NCBI RefSeq assembly: GCF_025200925.1
Contig: NZ_CP104174.1
Span: forward strand, 3,596,001 to 3,660,000
Direction of reading: 5' to 3'
DNA from: Bradyrhizobium sp. CB1015
Lineage (GTDB): Bacteria > Pseudomonadota > Alphaproteobacteria > Rhizobiales > Xanthobacteraceae
DNA length: 64,000 bases
The position numbers and the translations under genes are program-made. The stretch's first letter is position 1. The number at the start of each line of letters is the position of its first letter. Below are positions 35,466 to 43,433 of this stretch, in pieces. Under the pieces are notes generated by a model, which had not been told where the DNA came from, ran no database searches, and saw only the letters and a program-made list of their open reading frames with translations.

Positions 35466-35487
35466 CCTCTCCCGCTTGCGGGAGAGG
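35466..35487. repeat. Short hairpin repeat inside the glyoxylate operon
   Basis: CCTCTCCCGC-TT-GCGGGAGAGG, a 10-bp perfect stem with a 2-base loop, between hyi and the reductase gene. This CTCTCCCGC hairpin is a frequent intergenic element in Bradyrhizobium (from memory). It may protect or attenuate the message. Confidence 0.6.
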
Positions 35488-35535
35488 TGCTCCGAGCACG
35501 TGGATAGAGAGATGTCTTGCAGAGGAAACGGCAAC

Positions 35536-36423
35536 ATGACCGATATCGGCTTCATCGGACTCGGCACCATGGGGCGGCCGATGGCCGGCCATCTCCTGGT
35601 CGCGGGCCATCGTGTGCTTCTGCATGACGTTGCGCCGATCGCGCCGGAGCTGATTTCCGCGGGCGGCATCGCCTGCACGTCGGCCAAGGAGATCGCGGAG
35701 CAGGCGGACGCGGTCATCATCATGGTGCCGGATACGCCGCATGTGGAGGCCGTGCTGTTTGGCAAGGAGGGTGTCGCCAGCGGCATCTCCAAGGGCAAGA
35801 TCGTCGTCGACATGAGCTCGATCTCGCCGCTTGCGACGAAGGAGTTCGCGAAGAAGATCGAGGCGCTCGGCGCCGATTATCTCGACGCGCCGGTGTCGGG
35901 CGGGGAGGTCGGCGCCAAGGCTGCGAGCCTCACCATCATGGTCGGCGGGCCGGAGCGGGCCTTTGGCACCATGAAGCCGATCTTCGACAAGATGGGCAAG
36001 AATGTCACCCATGTCGGCGCCAACGGCGACGGGCAGACGACAAAGGTCGCCAACCAGATCATCGTCGCGCTCACCATCGAAGCTGTGAGCGAGGCCCTGT
36101 TGTTCGCATCCAAGGCTGGTGCGAATCCCGCGCTGGTACGCAAGGCGCTGATGGGCGGCTTCGCCTCGTCGCGAATTCTGGAGGTGCATGGCGAGCGCAT
36201 GGTGAAGCGCAATTTCGATCCCGGCTTTCGCATCGAGCTGCATCAGAAGGATCTCAACCTCGCGCTCGAAGGCGCTCGCTCACTCGGCTTGTCGCTGCCG
36301 AGCACGGCCGTGGCGCAGCAATTGTTCTCGTCCTGCACCGCACATGGTGGCAAGTCCTGGGATCACTCCGCCATGGTGCGGGCGCTGGAACTGATGGCGG
36401 GGCACGAGATCGCCGCAGCCTGA
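35536..36423 (+). CDS. glxR: 2-hydroxy-3-oxopropionate (tartronate semialdehyde) reductase
   Basis: A 295-residue member of the beta-hydroxyacid dehydrogenase family, reducing tartronate semialdehyde to D-glycerate with NAD(P)H. The dinucleotide-binding motif is IGFIGLGTMGRPMAGHLLVA. The substrate-binding DAPVSGGEVGAKAASLTIMV and the catalytic lysine motif GQTTKVANQIIVAL follow. AGAGGAA precedes the ATG. It is the third gene after gcl and hyi, 97 bp behind hyi with a short hairpin between. A family relative (3-hydroxyisobutyrate dehydrogenase) is possible by sequence, but the context strongly supports this role. Confidence 0.93.
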   Translation: MTDIGFIGLGTMGRPMAGHLLVAGHRVLLHDVAPIAPELISAGGIACTSAKEIAEQADAVIIMVPDTPHVEAVLFGKEGVASGISKGKIVVDMSSISPLATKEFAKKIEALGADYLDAPVSGGEVGAKAASLTIMVGGPERAFGTMKPIFDKMGKNVTHVGANGDGQTTKVANQIIVALTIEAVSEALLFASKAGANPALVRKALMGGFASSRILEVHGERMVKRNFDPGFRIELHQKDLNLALEGARSLGLSLPSTAVAQQLFSSCTAHGGKSWDHSAMVRALELMAGHEIAAA

Positions 36424-36535
36424 ACTGTTACGGGGTAACAGTTTCCACTGATGCATCTTTCGTCGCAGCGGAACCGGAACAATGCTCCGGCCCCGCGGGT
36501 TGAAGGCGCATAACAATCACTGGAGACGTAAGGAC

Positions 36536-36919
36536 ATGAAAACCCGTCTTGCGATTACGTTGGCTGCCGCGTCGCTGCTGGCGTCGAGCGCAGCCTTTGC
36601 TCAATCCACCACCGCGCAAGGCGCTGCGGAAGGCGCGCGCGCGGGCGGCGACATCGGCGGTCCGATCGGTGCGATGGTCGGCGGCACCGTCGGTGCGGCG
36701 GTCGGCGCCGGCCTCGAGATCCCGAATGCAGTGTTGGGCGGAATCCCGCGCGATGACTCGGTCGTGATTCACGAGCGCGTCGTGGTCGGCGAGCCCTTGC
36801 CTCCGACCGTGGTGCTGCGGCCCGTGCCGAACTACACCGAATATCGCTATGCGGTCGTCAACAATCGGCGTGTGATCGTCGAGCCGCGCACCCGCCGAGT
36901 GGTCAAGATCATCGACTGA
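36536..36919 (+). CDS. Secreted glycine-rich protein, DUF1236-like
   Basis: A 127-residue protein with a signal peptide (MKTRLAITLAAASLLASSAA). A glycine/alanine-rich segment (GGDIGGPIGAMVGGTVGAAV) resembles a glycine-zipper. The C-terminal part (VLRPVPNYTEYRYAVVNNRR, VIVEPRTRRVVKIID) matches DUF1236-type proteins abundant in Bradyrhizobium. It probably sits in the periplasm or envelope. GGAGACGTAAGGAC provides the ribosome site. A terminator follows. Confidence 0.82.
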   Translation: MKTRLAITLAAASLLASSAAFAQSTTAQGAAEGARAGGDIGGPIGAMVGGTVGAAVGAGLEIPNAVLGGIPRDDSVVIHERVVVGEPLPPTVVLRPVPNYTEYRYAVVNNRRVIVEPRTRRVVKIID

Positions 36920-36945
36920 TCGACGCAATCCTCTGTGATGGACAG

Positions 36946-36974
36946 GGCCCTGCGGAGTGTCACTCCGCGGGGCC
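36946..36974 (+). terminator. Hairpin after the DUF1236-like gene
   Basis: A stem of 12 bp with one mismatch (GGCCC-T-GCGGAGT / ACTCCGC-G-GGGCC) and a 3-base loop, followed by TTCGCTTG. It lies in the short gap before a convergent gene whose stop is within it. Confidence 0.65.
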
Positions 36975-37331
36975 TTCGCTTGTCACGGCGGAGCTGGTGC
37001 GAAAGCGCGAGAGCAGCCGGTCGGCCGCGGCGGCGAGCGCAAAGCCGAGGCAAGCGGTGGCGGCATCGACCAGATAATCCTCCAGCCGCGCATGGCGGCC
37101 GGGTGCCCAAAATTGCATCAGCTCGAGCACGCCGATCAGGATGACCGCAGCCGCCGCAATCAGCAGACGCCGGCGTGGATAGGCGAGGCCGAAGGCCAAC
37201 CCCACCATGAAGAAGGCAAGCGCATGTTCGCCGTCCTGACCGAGGTCGGAATGGGGGCGAAGGCCGGGAGGACCGAGGGTGGCGAACGTAACGGCAGCGG
37301 CGAGCAGCCAGGCAAAGGTACGAATGAACAT
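36960..37331 (-). CDS. VanZ-like family membrane protein
   Basis: A 123-residue protein with about four hydrophobic segments (FAWLLAAAVTFATLGPPGLR, HALAFFMVGLAFGLAY, LLIAAAAVILIGVLELMQF, CLGFALAAAADRLL) and the VanZ pattern: DGEHALAFFMVG, then ELMQFWAPGRHARLEDYLVD. VanZ itself gives low-level teicoplanin resistance; the role of these short homologues is unknown. The ribosome site is weak. It converges with the DUF1236-like gene and overlaps its terminator. Confidence 0.82.
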   Translation of the reverse strand: MFIRTFAWLLAAAVTFATLGPPGLRPHSDLGQDGEHALAFFMVGLAFGLAYPRRRLLIAAAAVILIGVLELMQFWAPGRHARLEDYLVDAATACLGFALAAAADRLLSRFRTSSAVTSEGPAE

Positions 37332-37407
37332 CCGGGTCGCTTAGCACGAATTTGGTCGGGTTGTCGCGAGGCTCGTATCAGATCGCCGTGTAGTTAATGA
37401 CAAAATG

Positions 37408-38004
37408 TTAAAGCGGATCGCGCACGCCGAGGCCATGCATGAAGCGTTCCCGGATCTGCACGGGGTCGCGGCGGGTGGTGCCCACGCCGGGCTTGTCGTC
37501 GATCCTGACCGCAATCAGGCTGGGCTCGGCGGCAGCCATCGCGTCGTCGACCAGCCGCTCGAAATCCTCCTCGTCCGCGGCCCAGGCACTGCGCGTGAGA
37601 CCGCAGCCCATGGCGATGGCGACGATGTCGGCGACACCAGCTGCCGGTGTCGGCTGCGCGCCGGTGATCTGGTAGATGCCGTTGTCCATCACGATCATCG
37701 TGAGGTTTTTCGGCTTCAGGGTTGCGATCGTCGAGAGCGCACCGAGCTGCATCAACAGCGAGCCGTCGCCTTCGAGCGCGAAGACGCGGCGGTCGGGCTG
37801 CGCCAGCGCCACGCCGAGCGCGATCGGGAAGGCGAGGCCCATACTTCCGAGCATGTAGAAATTCTGCGGGCGATGGCCGGCGGCCCAGAGGTCGAAATTG
37901 GTGTTGCCGATGCCGCCGATCACGGCTTCCTCGTTTCCGAGCTTCGCGATCAGCCGCGAGGTGACGTCGAACCGGTTCATCAGCTTGGTATTGCCAGTGT
38001 ACAT
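37408..38004 (-). CDS. ThDP-dependent decarboxylase, C-terminal-type subunit (ComE-like)
   Basis: A 198-residue subunit with the ThDP diphosphate motif FALEGDGSLLMQLGALSTIA ending at MDN, plus NFYMLGSMGLAFPIALGVAL and GIYQITGAQPT. These are the features of sulfopyruvate decarboxylase beta (ComE) and of the C-terminal part of phosphonopyruvate decarboxylase. The ATG at 38004 has GAGG 6 bases before it. A GTG at 38016 overlapping the stop of the partner gene is the alternative. It pairs with the product of 38013-38564. Substrate candidates are sulfopyruvate, phosphonopyruvate or another 3-substituted pyruvate. Confidence 0.85.
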   Translation of the reverse strand: MYTGNTKLMNRFDVTSRLIAKLGNEEAVIGGIGNTNFDLWAAGHRPQNFYMLGSMGLAFPIALGVALAQPDRRVFALEGDGSLLMQLGALSTIATLKPKNLTMIVMDNGIYQITGAQPTPAAGVADIVAIAMGCGLTRSAWAADEEDFERLVDDAMAAAEPSLIAVRIDDKPGVGTTRRDPVQIRERFMHGLGVRDPL

Positions 38005-38012
38005 CGCCGGCC

Positions 38013-38564
38013 TCACTTGTCGAAGACCTTGCCGCCCGTCAGCAGCGGGTTGAGGATCAACGCCACCGGCGCCTGCGTGGTGACGGCCTGCTTGATCGAG
38101 CGGTCGGTGATGAATTCGAGCTCGTCGAGCCGGGTGATGGTGTGGTGCTCCAGCGCCAGCGAATCCAGCACCGGCCGCATGGTGCGGCAGACCAGGGACT
38201 GGCCGTAGTTGAACTCGCCGAGCGTGCCGCGCTCGGAGACGAACATGATCAGCGGAATCTGGTAGGGCACCGCGAGCGAGGCCAGCACGTTGGCGAGCGT
38301 GGCAAAGCCGGAGGTCTGCATCAGCACCGCGCCGCGCCGTCCGCCCATCCAGGCGCCGGAGACGATGCCGACGGCCTCTTCCTCGCGGGCGGTCGCGAAG
38401 GTGGTGAAGAAGGGATCGGCGTGCAGGTTCTTGATCAGCGGCGTCAGCACGCGGTCAGGCACGTAAGGAATCAGGCTGATCTCATTCCGCTTCAAGGTTT
38501 GCAGCACGATGCCGTGCCAGCTTCCGTCGCTGCTCCCCTGAGGCTGCTGTTCCGCAATCGCCAT
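38013..38564 (-). CDS. ThDP-dependent decarboxylase, N-terminal-type subunit (ComD-like)
   Basis: A 183-residue subunit carrying the pyrimidine-binding half of a ThDP enzyme. TAREEEAVGIVSGAWMGGRR holds the catalytic glutamate, followed by GAVLMQTSGFATLANVLASL and IPLIMFVSERGTLGEFNYGQ. The start at 38564 follows GAGGGAGAGCG. It matches sulfopyruvate decarboxylase alpha (ComD) and the N-terminal part of phosphonopyruvate decarboxylase. It is translated just ahead of its partner subunit. A D-2-hydroxyacid dehydrogenase gene diverges from it 241 bp away. Confidence 0.85.
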   Translation of the reverse strand: MAIAEQQPQGSSDGSWHGIVLQTLKRNEISLIPYVPDRVLTPLIKNLHADPFFTTFATAREEEAVGIVSGAWMGGRRGAVLMQTSGFATLANVLASLAVPYQIPLIMFVSERGTLGEFNYGQSLVCRTMRPVLDSLALEHHTITRLDELEFITDRSIKQAVTTQAPVALILNPLLTGGKVFDK

Positions 38565-38805
38565 TGCGCTCTCCCTCGGGCCGCGCATGCTTCTTGGCTC
38601 TGGCCGTCGCGGCGGTCTGCCGAACTTGACGCGGGCAGCGGGATTGTCAACATGTCCGCGCCGTCACCATGATCTGCGCCAGCAGGCCTGCCGTGGCCGG
38701 CACCGCCATGGCATAAGCGGCGATAACCAGAACACGGGAGGGGCACGGCGGGCGCGCATCGCGCTGACGTTGCGGACCTTCCGCGAAAGAGCCGGAAGGG
38801 TCCTG

Positions 38806-39855
38806 ATGTCCGTCAACAACAAGCGCGTCGTCTACTCCAATTATTTGGCCAATCCGATCTATATCGACATCCTGAAGGCGAGGCCCGACGTCCGGCTCGA
38901 TCGCATCGAAAACGCAAGCCCTGAGAATGTCTATGGCCCGCTCCTCGGCGCTGCCCACGTCTACCAGGTCGGCGCTGCCCGCGATGAGCTCGCCCCGCAT
39001 TTCCATGTCGATGCCGCCTTCCTGAAGCGCACGCCGAATTTGCTGCTCGTCTCCAGCAACGGTGCCGGTTTCGACCCGGTCGACGTCGAGGCCTGCACGG
39101 CCGCCGGGGTCGTCGTCGTCAACCAGTCCGGCGGCAATGCCCATTCGGTCGCCGAGCACGCGCTGGCGATGATGCTGACGCTGTCCAAGCGCATCATCCA
39201 GTCGGATCGCCGGCTGCGCCGGGAGCGCGACGTCAACCGCAACGATCTCGTCGGCAACGAGGTCGAGCACAAGACCGTCGGCATCATCGGCCTCGGCAAT
39301 GTCGGCCGGCGCATCGCCGCATTGTGCAAGGGCCTGCTCGGCATGAAGGTGCTGGCCTACGATCCCTATTTGTCGGCCGAGGTGATGGCCGAGCGGGGCG
39401 CGGAGAAGGTCGAGCTCGACGAGCTGTTGCGCCGCGCCGATTTCGTCTCGATCTCCTGTCCCCTCAACAAGGGCAGCCGCAACATGATCAGCACGCGCGA
39501 ATTCGCGCTGATGCAGCCGCATGCCTATTTCATCACCACCGCGCGCGGCTTCATCCACGACGAGGACGCGCTGCTGCAGGCGCTGCGCGACAAGCGCATC
39601 GCCGGTGCCGGCCTCGACGTCTGGTCCAAGGAGCCGCCGCCTCCGGAGCATCCGCTGCTCCAGCTCGACAACGTGCTGGCGAGCCCGCACACCGCAGGCG
39701 TCACCATCGAGGCGCGCCAGAACATGGGCCGGATCGCCGCCGAGCAGGTGCTGGATGTGCTCGACGGCAAGCGCCCGCCGCGCATCATCAACCCCGAAGC
39801 CTGGCCGCGCTATGCGGAGCGCTTCAAGCAGGCCTTCGGGGTGACGCCGGGGTAG
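38806..39855 (+). CDS. D-isomer specific 2-hydroxyacid dehydrogenase
   Basis: A 349-residue NAD-dependent enzyme of the phosphoglycerate dehydrogenase family. NAD motif: VGIIGLGNVGRRIAALCKGL. Substrate and catalytic regions: VVVNQSGGNAHSVAEHALAM, ISTREFALMQPHAYFITTAR (with Arg), GAGLDVWSKEPPPPEHPL (with Glu), and VLASPHTAGVTIEARQNMGR (catalytic His). No ACT domain, so not a regulated SerA. The start at 38806 follows GGAAGGG; longer in-frame starts run into intergenic DNA. It may oxidise or reduce the 2-keto acid handled by the divergent ComDE-like decarboxylase. Confidence 0.88.
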   Translation: MSVNNKRVVYSNYLANPIYIDILKARPDVRLDRIENASPENVYGPLLGAAHVYQVGAARDELAPHFHVDAAFLKRTPNLLLVSSNGAGFDPVDVEACTAAGVVVVNQSGGNAHSVAEHALAMMLTLSKRIIQSDRRLRRERDVNRNDLVGNEVEHKTVGIIGLGNVGRRIAALCKGLLGMKVLAYDPYLSAEVMAERGAEKVELDELLRRADFVSISCPLNKGSRNMISTREFALMQPHAYFITTARGFIHDEDALLQALRDKRIAGAGLDVWSKEPPPPEHPLLQLDNVLASPHTAGVTIEARQNMGRIAAEQVLDVLDGKRPPRIINPEAWPRYAERFKQAFGVTPG

Positions 39856-39901
39856 GGCGCACCAAGCGCCCTGGAGGACGGCCGGGAACTGAGCCCCGGC
39901 C

Positions 39902-39915
39902 TTGATCCGCGTCAA
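39902..39915 (+). promoter_or_regulatory. FNR/FixK2-type anaerobox upstream of a small CxxC protein
   Basis: TTGATCCGCGTCAA, a perfect match to TTGA-N6-TCAA. Its centre is 39908.5, so a class II promoter would start near 39950, with TAAATG-like DNA at the -10 position. The next gene starts at 39979 on the same strand. Confidence 0.65.
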
Positions 39916-39978
39916 AATCTCCTTTCCCCGTCCGGCCTAAATGGGACTAGAGTGCCGGCGGGCAGGCAGGGAGGTCCC

Positions 39979-40191
39979 ATGTCAACTTATGTCGTCAGGT
40001 TCATGAAGGACGTGCTCGGCGAATACGGCCGGCAGTGCGAGGTCTGCCAGGGCACGCTCGAGATCGACGCCGCCGACGAGGACGAGGCCAGGGAACGTGC
40101 GAAAGCGAGGTTCTGCAAGGACCAGGCGTTGCATCACTGGTCACTGCATGCCGACCGCATCCATGTCAGACCGGCCGACTTCCCGTCGTAA
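39979..40191 (+). CDS. Small CxxC hypothetical protein, probable low-oxygen gene
   Basis: A 70-residue protein starting MSTYVVRFMKDVLGEYGRQC. It holds a CxxC pair (Cys20 and Cys23 in QCEVCQG), a third cysteine (ARFCKDQA) and histidines (HHWSLHADRIHVRP), which could bind a metal or undergo redox change. GGGAGGTCCC gives the ribosome site. The central acidic helix (DAADEDEARERAKARF) is like that of other short Bradyrhizobium proteins. A FixK-type site 64 bp upstream suggests low-oxygen control. No function is known. Confidence 0.75.
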   Translation: MSTYVVRFMKDVLGEYGRQCEVCQGTLEIDAADEDEARERAKARFCKDQALHHWSLHADRIHVRPADFPS

Positions 40192-40194
40192 GGC

Positions 40195-40770
40195 CTAGCG
40201 CCCGGGCGCCGTGACAGGCGGGGGCGTCGTCGTCCCCGCGCCGAGCGAGCGTTGCACCATAACGGTGTCGGACCAGCGGCCGTGGCGATAGGCAACGCCG
40301 CTGAGCAGGCCGGCGCGTGCGAAGCCGAACCGCTCGTGCAGCGCCAGAGAGGGCGCATTATCGGCATCGATATAGCCGATCATCTGGCGAAAGCCGGCCG
40401 CCGCGCAGGCGTCGATCAATTCCTGCAGCAACAGCCGTCCGACCCCGCGGCCGAGATGGGCGTGGTGGACATAGATCGAGTGCTTGGCCGTGTAGCGATA
40501 GGCCGGTCGCTTGCGGAACAGCACGGCATAGGCATAGCCGACGACCTCGCCGCGCCAGGTCGCGACGAGATGCGGCAGGCGGGTCTGCTTCAGGTTCTTG
40601 CGCCGGTCTCGTAAGTCGTCCGGCTCCGGCGCACCGGTTCCCTCGACATCGCGCGGCACGCCGTTGCGGACGTGATGGCGGTAGATCGCCAGCATCGCCT
40701 CGACATCGCTCTCGCGTGAGGTGCGGACCAGGACCGCTTCGTCGCTCGCCCGCGCAGCTGCTTCGTTCAT
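40195..40770 (-). CDS. GNAT family N-acetyltransferase (phosphinothricin acetyltransferase-like)
   Basis: A 191-residue acetyl-CoA-dependent acetyltransferase. Motif A, the acetyl-CoA loop, is visible in HHAHLGRGVGRLLLQELIDA, with IGYIDADNAPSLALHERFGF (motif B) and AGLLSGVAYRHGRWSDTVMV, the pattern of the phosphinothricin acetyltransferase-like branch. The ATG at 40770 is preferred to a GTG two codons earlier. It starts 6 bp after the stop of the Orn/Lys/Arg decarboxylase, so the two are surely co-transcribed. It may acetylate the amine made by that enzyme or a toxic amino compound (inference). Confidence 0.88.
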   Translation of the reverse strand: MNEAAARASDEAVLVRTSRESDVEAMLAIYRHHVRNGVPRDVEGTGAPEPDDLRDRRKNLKQTRLPHLVATWRGEVVGYAYAVLFRKRPAYRYTAKHSIYVHHAHLGRGVGRLLLQELIDACAAAGFRQMIGYIDADNAPSLALHERFGFARAGLLSGVAYRHGRWSDTVMVQRSLGAGTTTPPPVTAPGR

Positions 40771-40776
40771 CGGCAC

Positions 40777-43134
40777 CTACTCGGTCACGACATAAGTGTA
40801 GAGCCGGGTGCGCCCGTTCGCATCGACCTCCTTGTAGACGCCCTGGATCTCGACGTCGAAGCCCGGGAATGTGTTGAAGCAGGTTTCGAACATCTTGAGA
40901 TATTCGATCATGGGCTTCGCCCGTTCCGTCAGCCGTTCGCCCGGCACGATGGTGGCGATGCCGGGCGGGTAGACCACGAACGGCGTGGTCGCGATGCGGC
41001 CGGCGATCGCCTCGATCGGGAGATAGTCGACGTCGTTCTTGAACAGATAGCGCGCGGCATCGCGGGGCGACATTGCGATCTCGGGCATATGCTCTGGCAT
41101 GAACTGCCGGGCCTGGAGGGCGCTGACATCGGCGGCACGGAAGAAGCGGTGCATCTCGCCGCAGAGGTCGCGCAGCCGCACACCGGCATAGCGCGCCTGC
41201 CGGCGCTGATAAAATTCCGGGATCGCGTCGGCCAGCAGCGCATTGTCGTCATGCAGCCTCTTGAACGCGACGAGGCCGGAGATCAGCGTGCCGGCCTTGC
41301 TCGCCTCGACGCCGGGGGTGAGCAGGAAGAGCAGGGAGTTGAGGTCGTTCTTCTCGGGGACGATGCGGTTTTCGCGCAGATATTGCGCGACGACTGGCGC
41401 GGGAATGCCGTGCTCGGCATAGGCCCCGGTGGCACGATCGAACCCGGGGGTGAGCAGCGTCAGCTTGTTCGGGTCGGTCATGGCAAAGCCTTCCACGAGA
41501 TCGGGAAAGCCGTGCCAGTTGGTATCCGGGGAGAGCCGCCACAGCGCGGGATTGGTGGCGAGCTCGTCGGTCGACAGATTCTCCCAGGCGACATTGTGCG
41601 CCGCGCCGGGGCGGCTGACATCGGCAATGGCGACGCGATCGGGAACGAACGGCTCGAAGAACCAGCGGCGATCCGGATTCTGCTCCTTCTCCTCGAACTC
41701 CCGGCGCATCGCCCGGATCTTCTTGCGCAGCTCGATGCCGAGCCGGATCGTGTCGTCCCACAGCACTTCGCCGGAGCGGCCCTTCATCATCTGCGCGCCG
41801 ACGTCGAGCGAGGCGAACAGCGGGTAGAACGGCGAGGTCGAGGCGTGCTGCATGAAGCTTTCGTTGAAGCGGCGGTGCTCGACGCGGCGCTTCTGGCCGC
41901 GGATGTGGCGATCCTTGATGTGGATCTGTGAGGCCTGCGAGAAGCTCGCCAGCTGCTTGTGGGTCGACTGCGTCGCGATGATGCCTGGCGCTTCCGGGGG
42001 AAGATTGGCCAGCCCCATGGCGAAGCGGCCAGCATAAAGAGGGTGGAATTTCATGAAGCCGGCCCAGGCCTCGTCGAACAGGATGTAGTCGCAAAGATGG
42101 CCGATGCGATTGATGATCATCTCGGCGCTGTGGATCGAGCCGTCATAGGTGCACTGCTCGACCACGGCGACGCGGAACGGCCGCTCCTTGCGCCAGGCGT
42201 CGCGGTCCTTCACGAGCGGATGGTTGCGGATCGCCTCGCGCAAAGTCTTCTCGTCGAGCCTGTCCCAGCGCATCGGCCCGATCAGGCCCCAGGCGTTGCG
42301 GACGGTCGGCACATATATCGGGATGCCGCCATTGATCATCAGCGCGCCGTGATGGGCGGCCTTGTGGTTGTTGCGGTCGAACAGCACGAGATCGCCGTCG
42401 GTGACGAGGGCGCCGAGCGCGACCTTATTGGAGGTCGAGGTGCCGTTGAGCACGAAATAGGTCTTTTCTGCGCCGAAGATCGCCGCCGCTTCCTTCTGCG
42501 CCTTTAGCGCCGGGCCCTCATGGGTGAGGAGGTCGCCGAGGTCGAGCACGGAATTGTCGAGGTCGTCGCGGAACACGGATTCGCCGAGATGCTCGACGAA
42601 AACGCGCCCGATCGGGCTGCGGTTGTAGAACACGCCGCCATTGTGGCCGGGACAGGTCCAGAGCTGGTTGCCTTCCTCAGCATAGTCGACCAGCGCGCCG
42701 AAGAACGGCGTCTTCAGCGTCTCGGCGTATTGCTTAAGACGGCTGATCAGGTTCTTGGCGATGAAGGGCGGCGTCTCCTCGGACAGGAAGACATAGCCGT
42801 CGATGAAATCGAGCACCTCCACCGGCAGGTCCTCGAACCGCTTGCGCCGGATCAGGAGGATAATCGGGAAGTCGAGGCCGCGGCGGCGCATCAGGTTGAT
42901 CAGCGCCGAGGTCTTGCCCTCCAGACCCTTTTTGCCCCAGTCCACCACCATGCAGCCGATCGCGGCATCGGTCTGCACCGCCATTTCGGCGTCCTCCAGC
43001 TTGCGGGCCCGGACCACCTCGAAGCCGGAGCGCTGGATCTCCTCGATGATCTGGTTGAAGCGGACGCCTTCGAGATCGTCGGCGTCGAACACAGGTGCGG
43101 CGAACAGGAAGTTGAAGCGCTTGAAATAGTCCAT
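40777..43134 (-). CDS. Orn/Lys/Arg family PLP-dependent decarboxylase
   Basis: A 785-residue fold-type I enzyme of the AdiA/SpeF/CadA class. A receiver-like N-terminal domain (FLFAAPVFDADDLEGVRFNQ) is followed by the PLP domain with FVLNGTSTSNKVALGALVTD, DYILFDEAWAGFMKFHPLYA and the Schiff-base lysine in STHKQLASFSQASQIHIKD. The C-terminal domain ends with VVYPPGIATIVPGERLT. It decarboxylates a basic amino acid to a diamine or agmatine; which one cannot be read from sequence. The start at 43134 (MDYFKRFNF) is chosen, with a weak ribosome site. A GNAT acetyltransferase follows. Confidence 0.9.
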   Translation of the reverse strand: MDYFKRFNFLFAAPVFDADDLEGVRFNQIIEEIQRSGFEVVRARKLEDAEMAVQTDAAIGCMVVDWGKKGLEGKTSALINLMRRRGLDFPIILLIRRKRFEDLPVEVLDFIDGYVFLSEETPPFIAKNLISRLKQYAETLKTPFFGALVDYAEEGNQLWTCPGHNGGVFYNRSPIGRVFVEHLGESVFRDDLDNSVLDLGDLLTHEGPALKAQKEAAAIFGAEKTYFVLNGTSTSNKVALGALVTDGDLVLFDRNNHKAAHHGALMINGGIPIYVPTVRNAWGLIGPMRWDRLDEKTLREAIRNHPLVKDRDAWRKERPFRVAVVEQCTYDGSIHSAEMIINRIGHLCDYILFDEAWAGFMKFHPLYAGRFAMGLANLPPEAPGIIATQSTHKQLASFSQASQIHIKDRHIRGQKRRVEHRRFNESFMQHASTSPFYPLFASLDVGAQMMKGRSGEVLWDDTIRLGIELRKKIRAMRREFEEKEQNPDRRWFFEPFVPDRVAIADVSRPGAAHNVAWENLSTDELATNPALWRLSPDTNWHGFPDLVEGFAMTDPNKLTLLTPGFDRATGAYAEHGIPAPVVAQYLRENRIVPEKNDLNSLLFLLTPGVEASKAGTLISGLVAFKRLHDDNALLADAIPEFYQRRQARYAGVRLRDLCGEMHRFFRAADVSALQARQFMPEHMPEIAMSPRDAARYLFKNDVDYLPIEAIAGRIATTPFVVYPPGIATIVPGERLTERAKPMIEYLKMFETCFNTFPGFDVEIQGVYKEVDANGRTRLYTYVVTE

Positions 43135-43327
43135 GGCAGGTCCCGAATGTGCAGGAAGATACAGCTCTCTGCACATTCGATGACACCGGGATGACAGGAG
43201 CGAGGCGAGCCCGCGGAGCCTGAGCTCAATCCGTCCTGAGGCGCGAGCGATGGGGCGCGGAGCGTCCCATCGGGAGCCTCGAAGGATGAACGGCCGGGAT
43301 CTAGCCGCTCGGCTGTCGCCCTTCGAG

Positions 43328-43362
43328 GCTCACGCTACGGTGCATTGCACCGTAGCGTGAGC
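43328..43362. repeat. 35-bp near-perfect palindrome in an intergenic repeat
   Basis: Two 17-bp arms (GCTCACGCTACGGTGCA / TGCACCGTAGCGTGAGC) separated by one base. It lies in the 299-bp gap 43135-43433, which also holds CTTCGAGGCTC and GCCTCAGGGTGACGG phrases typical of Bradyrhizobium repeats (from memory). Besides acting as a repeat, it may end both convergent-side transcripts. Confidence 0.7.
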
Positions 43363-43433
43363 GCCTCAGGGTGACGGTCATCTGTCTGTGCTCGTGGCGA
43401 TATGAGTCTCAAACACCATGACGACGGCCGCTC

